This document shows positions 15,584-18,045 of a stretch of DNA of 18,045 nt, piece after piece (positions within the stretch are counted from its first letter, which is position 1; every line of letters starts with the position of its first letter). The notes under the pieces are model-generated. The model saw only the letters and a program-made list of their open reading frames with translations. It had not been told where the DNA came from and made no database searches. Origin of the DNA: Porticoccaceae bacterium (GTDB taxonomy: Bacteria > Pseudomonadota > Gammaproteobacteria > Pseudomonadales > Porticoccaceae); NCBI GenBank assembly GCA_023228865.1, contig JALOAH010000076.1, positions 1 to 18,045 on the forward strand, given 5' to 3'. Both the position numbers and the translations under genes were made by a program.

Positions 15584-16591
15584 CTAATCAATAGCTATGA
15601 CCACTTTGCCAAGGTGCTGGCGAGCTTCGAAGTAACGGAAAGCCTCCACAGCCTCAGAAAAATGGAAAACTCGATCAACCAAGGGCTTGAGTCGGTGAGT
15701 ACTGAGGGCTTTGTTCATGGCGACAAAGTGCTCTCTACTGCCGACGCGAATGGGATGAATCGACTGCATACGGATAAAAAAGTTGTGATCCAATGCAGGC
15801 ATACCGCTGAGCAAACCGATGACACTAATCCGCCCGCCCATACGGGTGGCAGCGACAGATTTTGCAAAGGTTTCACCGCCAGCCACTTCGACCACCACGT
15901 CCGCGCCTACCCCATCGGTGAGCTCAAGGACTGCCTGATCCCAGTCAGGCCTTGTGCGATAGTTAATCACGTCATCAGCACCCAGGGCTTTGAGGGTATG
16001 CAGCTTTTCCTCTGAGGAAGAGGTGGCAATCACTCTGGCGCCAAATAACTTGGCCATCTGCAGGGCAAAGATAGAAACTCCGCCAGTGCCCTGAACGACA
16101 ACTGTTTCTCCAGGACAGAGGGCGTCGTATTGAGTCAGTGCTGTCCAGGCAGTGACGGCGGCACAGGGCAATGTAGCGCCTTGCTCATAGGACATGTAGG
16201 AAGGCAGCAAAACCGCTTCGCTGGCTTTGACACAGACATACTCGGTCAAGACGCCATCCGCATCACCACCGCCGCGGCCAATGGGATTAAGGGAAGGACT
16301 GAACTTCCCGCCAATCCAATCGAGGTGAAAGGTTAATGCCACTCTGTCACCGGCGCCAAACTCGGTAACACCAGCGCCCACAGCGACAACCTCACCGGCG
16401 CCATCGGAAAGCGGTACCAGATTGTTCTTGCGCTCGCCGTAAAGCCCAGTTAGCACCATCAGGTCGCGAAAGTTGAGCGACGCCGCGCGCATTTTGACAA
16501 TAATTTCACCATTCCCCGGCGATTCCGGGCGCACACCAGAAACCTGTTTAATACTGTCAACATCACTACCGCTGAGCACATAGGATTTCAT
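15584..16591 (-). CDS. Zinc-independent MDR-family alcohol dehydrogenase/quinone reductase-like
   Basis: A 335-residue medium-chain reductase. N-terminal GroES-like domain (ASLNFRDLMVLTGLYG, then PLSDGAGEVVAVG with D63-G-A-G), then a Rossmann fold with VVQGTGGVSIFALQMAKLFGA (about 164-185), whose GTGGVS is the cofactor loop, and EKLHTLKALGADDVINY. The catalytic zinc ligands of true alcohol dehydrogenases are not evident, so it is probably an NADPH-dependent enone/quinone reductase type; the conserved zinc-free group acts on ketones and enals. GGAGAG precedes the ATG by about 7 nt. It lies 43 nt after the OYE gene and slightly before the secreted protein gene, forming a minus-strand operon. 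Confidence 0.9.
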   Translation of the reverse strand: MKSYVLSGSDVDSIKQVSGVRPESPGNGEIIVKMRAASLNFRDLMVLTGLYGERKNNLVPLSDGAGEVVAVGAGVTEFGAGDRVALTFHLDWIGGKFSPSLNPIGRGGGDADGVLTEYVCVKASEAVLLPSYMSYEQGATLPCAAVTAWTALTQYDALCPGETVVVQGTGGVSIFALQMAKLFGARVIATSSSEEKLHTLKALGADDVINYRTRPDWDQAVLELTDGVGADVVVEVAGGETFAKSVAATRMGGRISVIGLLSGMPALDHNFFIRMQSIHPIRVGSREHFVAMNKALSTHRLKPLVDRVFHFSEAVEAFRYFEARQHLGKVVIAID

Positions 16592-16634
16592 AAGATAACT
16601 CTCCTTTATTTGTTGGCGCCTTTACTTGTTGGTG

Positions 16635-17918
16635 TTATAGCTGCTGCATATTGGCGGCAAGCTGTTCCTGACTTTCCTCAATGGCTTTCATGGCTTCAAG
16701 CAAAGTGATATTGGGGTTGGGTTGTTTGCCTTCACCCATTAACAAAATTTGCATGGACGCCCAGGCTACCTGGGCATTGGTTTCCAGCGCCTGAATTTCT
16801 TTTTCTGACATGTCGCCTTCGAGAGCAGAGCGATCAATGGTCATATCAAGTTCAGGGGACACAGCCACATCTTTTTCACCACTGAGCAGAGCCTTGCAAA
16901 TGTTTGGCTCAAAGCACAGCGGCCGAGCCAGCCCGACAATATCCAGCTCGTCGTCCTTGAGCGCCGCCTCCATTGAAAATTTGCTGCGAAATCCCCCGGT
17001 CACCATCAGTGGCATTTTGGCGACAGGCCTCAGGCGTTTGGCAAAGTCAAGAAAATAGGCTTCCCGCAACAACGTGCTCTGCTTTTTCACGGGTTTCACC
17101 CCTTCGCTTTCATCGCTATTTCTGCCAACCATTTCCTGAGCTTCGTAATTGCCGCCGGAAATTTCGAGCAGATCAATGCCCTCATTACCCAGCCATTCAA
17201 CCACCTGAACAGATTCGTCGCTGGTGAAGCCACCTTTTTGGAAATCGGCGGAATTCAGCTTAACAGAAACCGGAAAATTGCTGCCCACAGTTTTTCTTAT
17301 ACCCCGAACAATCTCAAGAAGGGCTCTGGCGCGATTTTCCAACGAACCACCCCAGGCGTCTGTCCTGGTATTGGCCAGGGGACTCAAAAACTGGGACATT
17401 AAATAGCCGTGAGCGGCATGCACCTGAACACCGGTAAAACCACAATCCTGGGCCACTTTGGCGACATGAACAAAACGCTTGATCACATCAAGAATCTGCT
17501 CCTCCGTCATTGCCCTGGGATTGCCACAGCCAATTTCTGCGCGAAGGGGCACCGCTGAAGGGGCGAGCGGTTCTGGATTGATAAAAGCGGGCGTTTGACG
17601 TCCAGGGTGGTTAATCTGCATCCAAAAATGATTGCCAGCGGAGGTGCCAGCAGCAGCCATTTTGCGCAGCTCGTCCAAACCACCATTGCCGTCAACGGCA
17701 ATATTGCCTCCCCGCTCCAGGTGTCTGCGATCGACAAGCACATTGCCCGACAGCAACAACCCGGCGCCGCCTTCTGCCCAGGTTCGGTAAAGATTGACAT
17801 GGCCTTCTGTAGCTCTGTTAAAGTTGTCACCCAAACCCTCGGTCATTGATGCTTTTGCAAGGCGATTGACAAGGGTTTGACCGCAGGGGAGCTGGAGGGG
17901 TTGATTGAGATAATTCAT
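16635..17918 (-). CDS. NADH:flavin oxidoreductase / Old Yellow Enzyme family
   Basis: A 427-residue FMN-dependent TIM-barrel enzyme. Seen: QINHPGR (101-107), HAAHGYLMSQFLSPLANTRT (167-186) with H167 and H170 for substrate binding, and the DAWGGSLENRAR phosphate-side block (about 187-198, normally D-x-Y-G-G). It lacks the iron-sulfur and pyridine-nucleotide C-terminal domains of FadH, so it is a stand-alone ene-reductase; its last 70 residues are a helical tail. OYE enzymes reduce the C=C bond of alpha,beta-unsaturated carbonyls. Start at 17918 is preferred because AGGA lies about 10 nt upstream; an ATG at 17960 would add 14 untypical residues. It heads the minus-strand operon with the MDR gene. 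Confidence 0.92.
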   Translation of the reverse strand: MNYLNQPLQLPCGQTLVNRLAKASMTEGLGDNFNRATEGHVNLYRTWAEGGAGLLLSGNVLVDRRHLERGGNIAVDGNGGLDELRKMAAAGTSAGNHFWMQINHPGRQTPAFINPEPLAPSAVPLRAEIGCGNPRAMTEEQILDVIKRFVHVAKVAQDCGFTGVQVHAAHGYLMSQFLSPLANTRTDAWGGSLENRARALLEIVRGIRKTVGSNFPVSVKLNSADFQKGGFTSDESVQVVEWLGNEGIDLLEISGGNYEAQEMVGRNSDESEGVKPVKKQSTLLREAYFLDFAKRLRPVAKMPLMVTGGFRSKFSMEAALKDDELDIVGLARPLCFEPNICKALLSGEKDVAVSPELDMTIDRSALEGDMSEKEIQALETNAQVAWASMQILLMGEGKQPNPNITLLEAMKAIEESQEQLAANMQQL

Positions 17919-18045
17919 AGCTAGAAAATCCTGATAATATTTATTAAGTCTGTGGATCATTTTAACGACATCGAGCAGATTATCGCCATAACCATACAGT
18001 AATGACGGCTAAATTTGTCGCACCATTTTACTGCCCAAGGAAACT

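Noticed and set aside
16604..16634. Imperfect direct repeat CTTTATTTGTTGGCG / CTTTACTTGTTGGTG
   Set aside because: Two 15-nt copies with two mismatches in the gap between the OYE and MDR genes; too short and single to call an element, most likely local slippage.

Overview
This looks like a chromosomal segment of a gammaproteobacterium, most likely a heterotrophic, perhaps marine, Cellvibrionales-type organism. This is inferred from the proteins (AlaS, RecX, UPF0434, HIT), the short intergenic gaps, a recX-alaS neighbourhood and a moderate GC content; there is no rRNA or marker gene to settle the genus. No tRNA, rRNA, CRISPR array, IS element or phage gene was seen.

Region 1 (1-5,100, all minus strand) is housekeeping. 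Read 5'->3' on the minus strand it runs: DUF4126 membrane protein, recX (1-nt TAATG overlap), a small secreted cysteine-containing protein, an exported M23 peptidase, a UPF0434/Trm112-like protein, a HIT-family hydrolase, and alaS, which runs off the left edge. Many gammaproteobacteria have recA-recX-alaS; here recX and alaS are separated by four genes and recA is not next to recX.

Region 2 (5,394-9,501, minus strand) is accessory: a small ABM-fold monooxygenase, an unusual protein made of two TetR-type regulators in tandem, and a large exported protein combining a carboxypeptidase-regulatory-like domain, one c-type heme motif and a Vgb/streptogramin-lyase-like beta-propeller. Several clear inverted repeats lie between these genes, including a 19-bp perfect stem.

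Region 3 (9,502-14,466) starts with a 470-bp divergent control region holding a good sigma-70-like promoter and an FNR/Anr-type palindrome. A plus-strand gene row follows: Spinster-like MFS transporter, cupin of the 2,4'-dihydroxyacetophenone dioxygenase type, SDR oxidoreductase, and AMP-forming acyl-CoA synthetase.

Region 4 (14,524-17,918, minus strand, convergent) encodes an Old-Yellow-Enzyme-type flavin oxidoreductase, a zinc-less MDR reductase, and a secreted protein with a LamG/DUF1080-like C-terminal part.

Regions 2-4 together look like a catabolic island for an imported, probably lipophilic, ketone- or enone-containing compound (aromatic, terpenoid or steroid-like). The proposed order is periplasmic redox processing by the heme-propeller protein, uptake by the MFS protein, ring or side-chain oxidation by the cupin, redox steps by the SDR, MDR and OYE enzymes, and CoA activation. 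The double TetR and an oxygen-responsive Crp/Fnr-family regulator are the likely controls. The substrate cannot be read from sequence.
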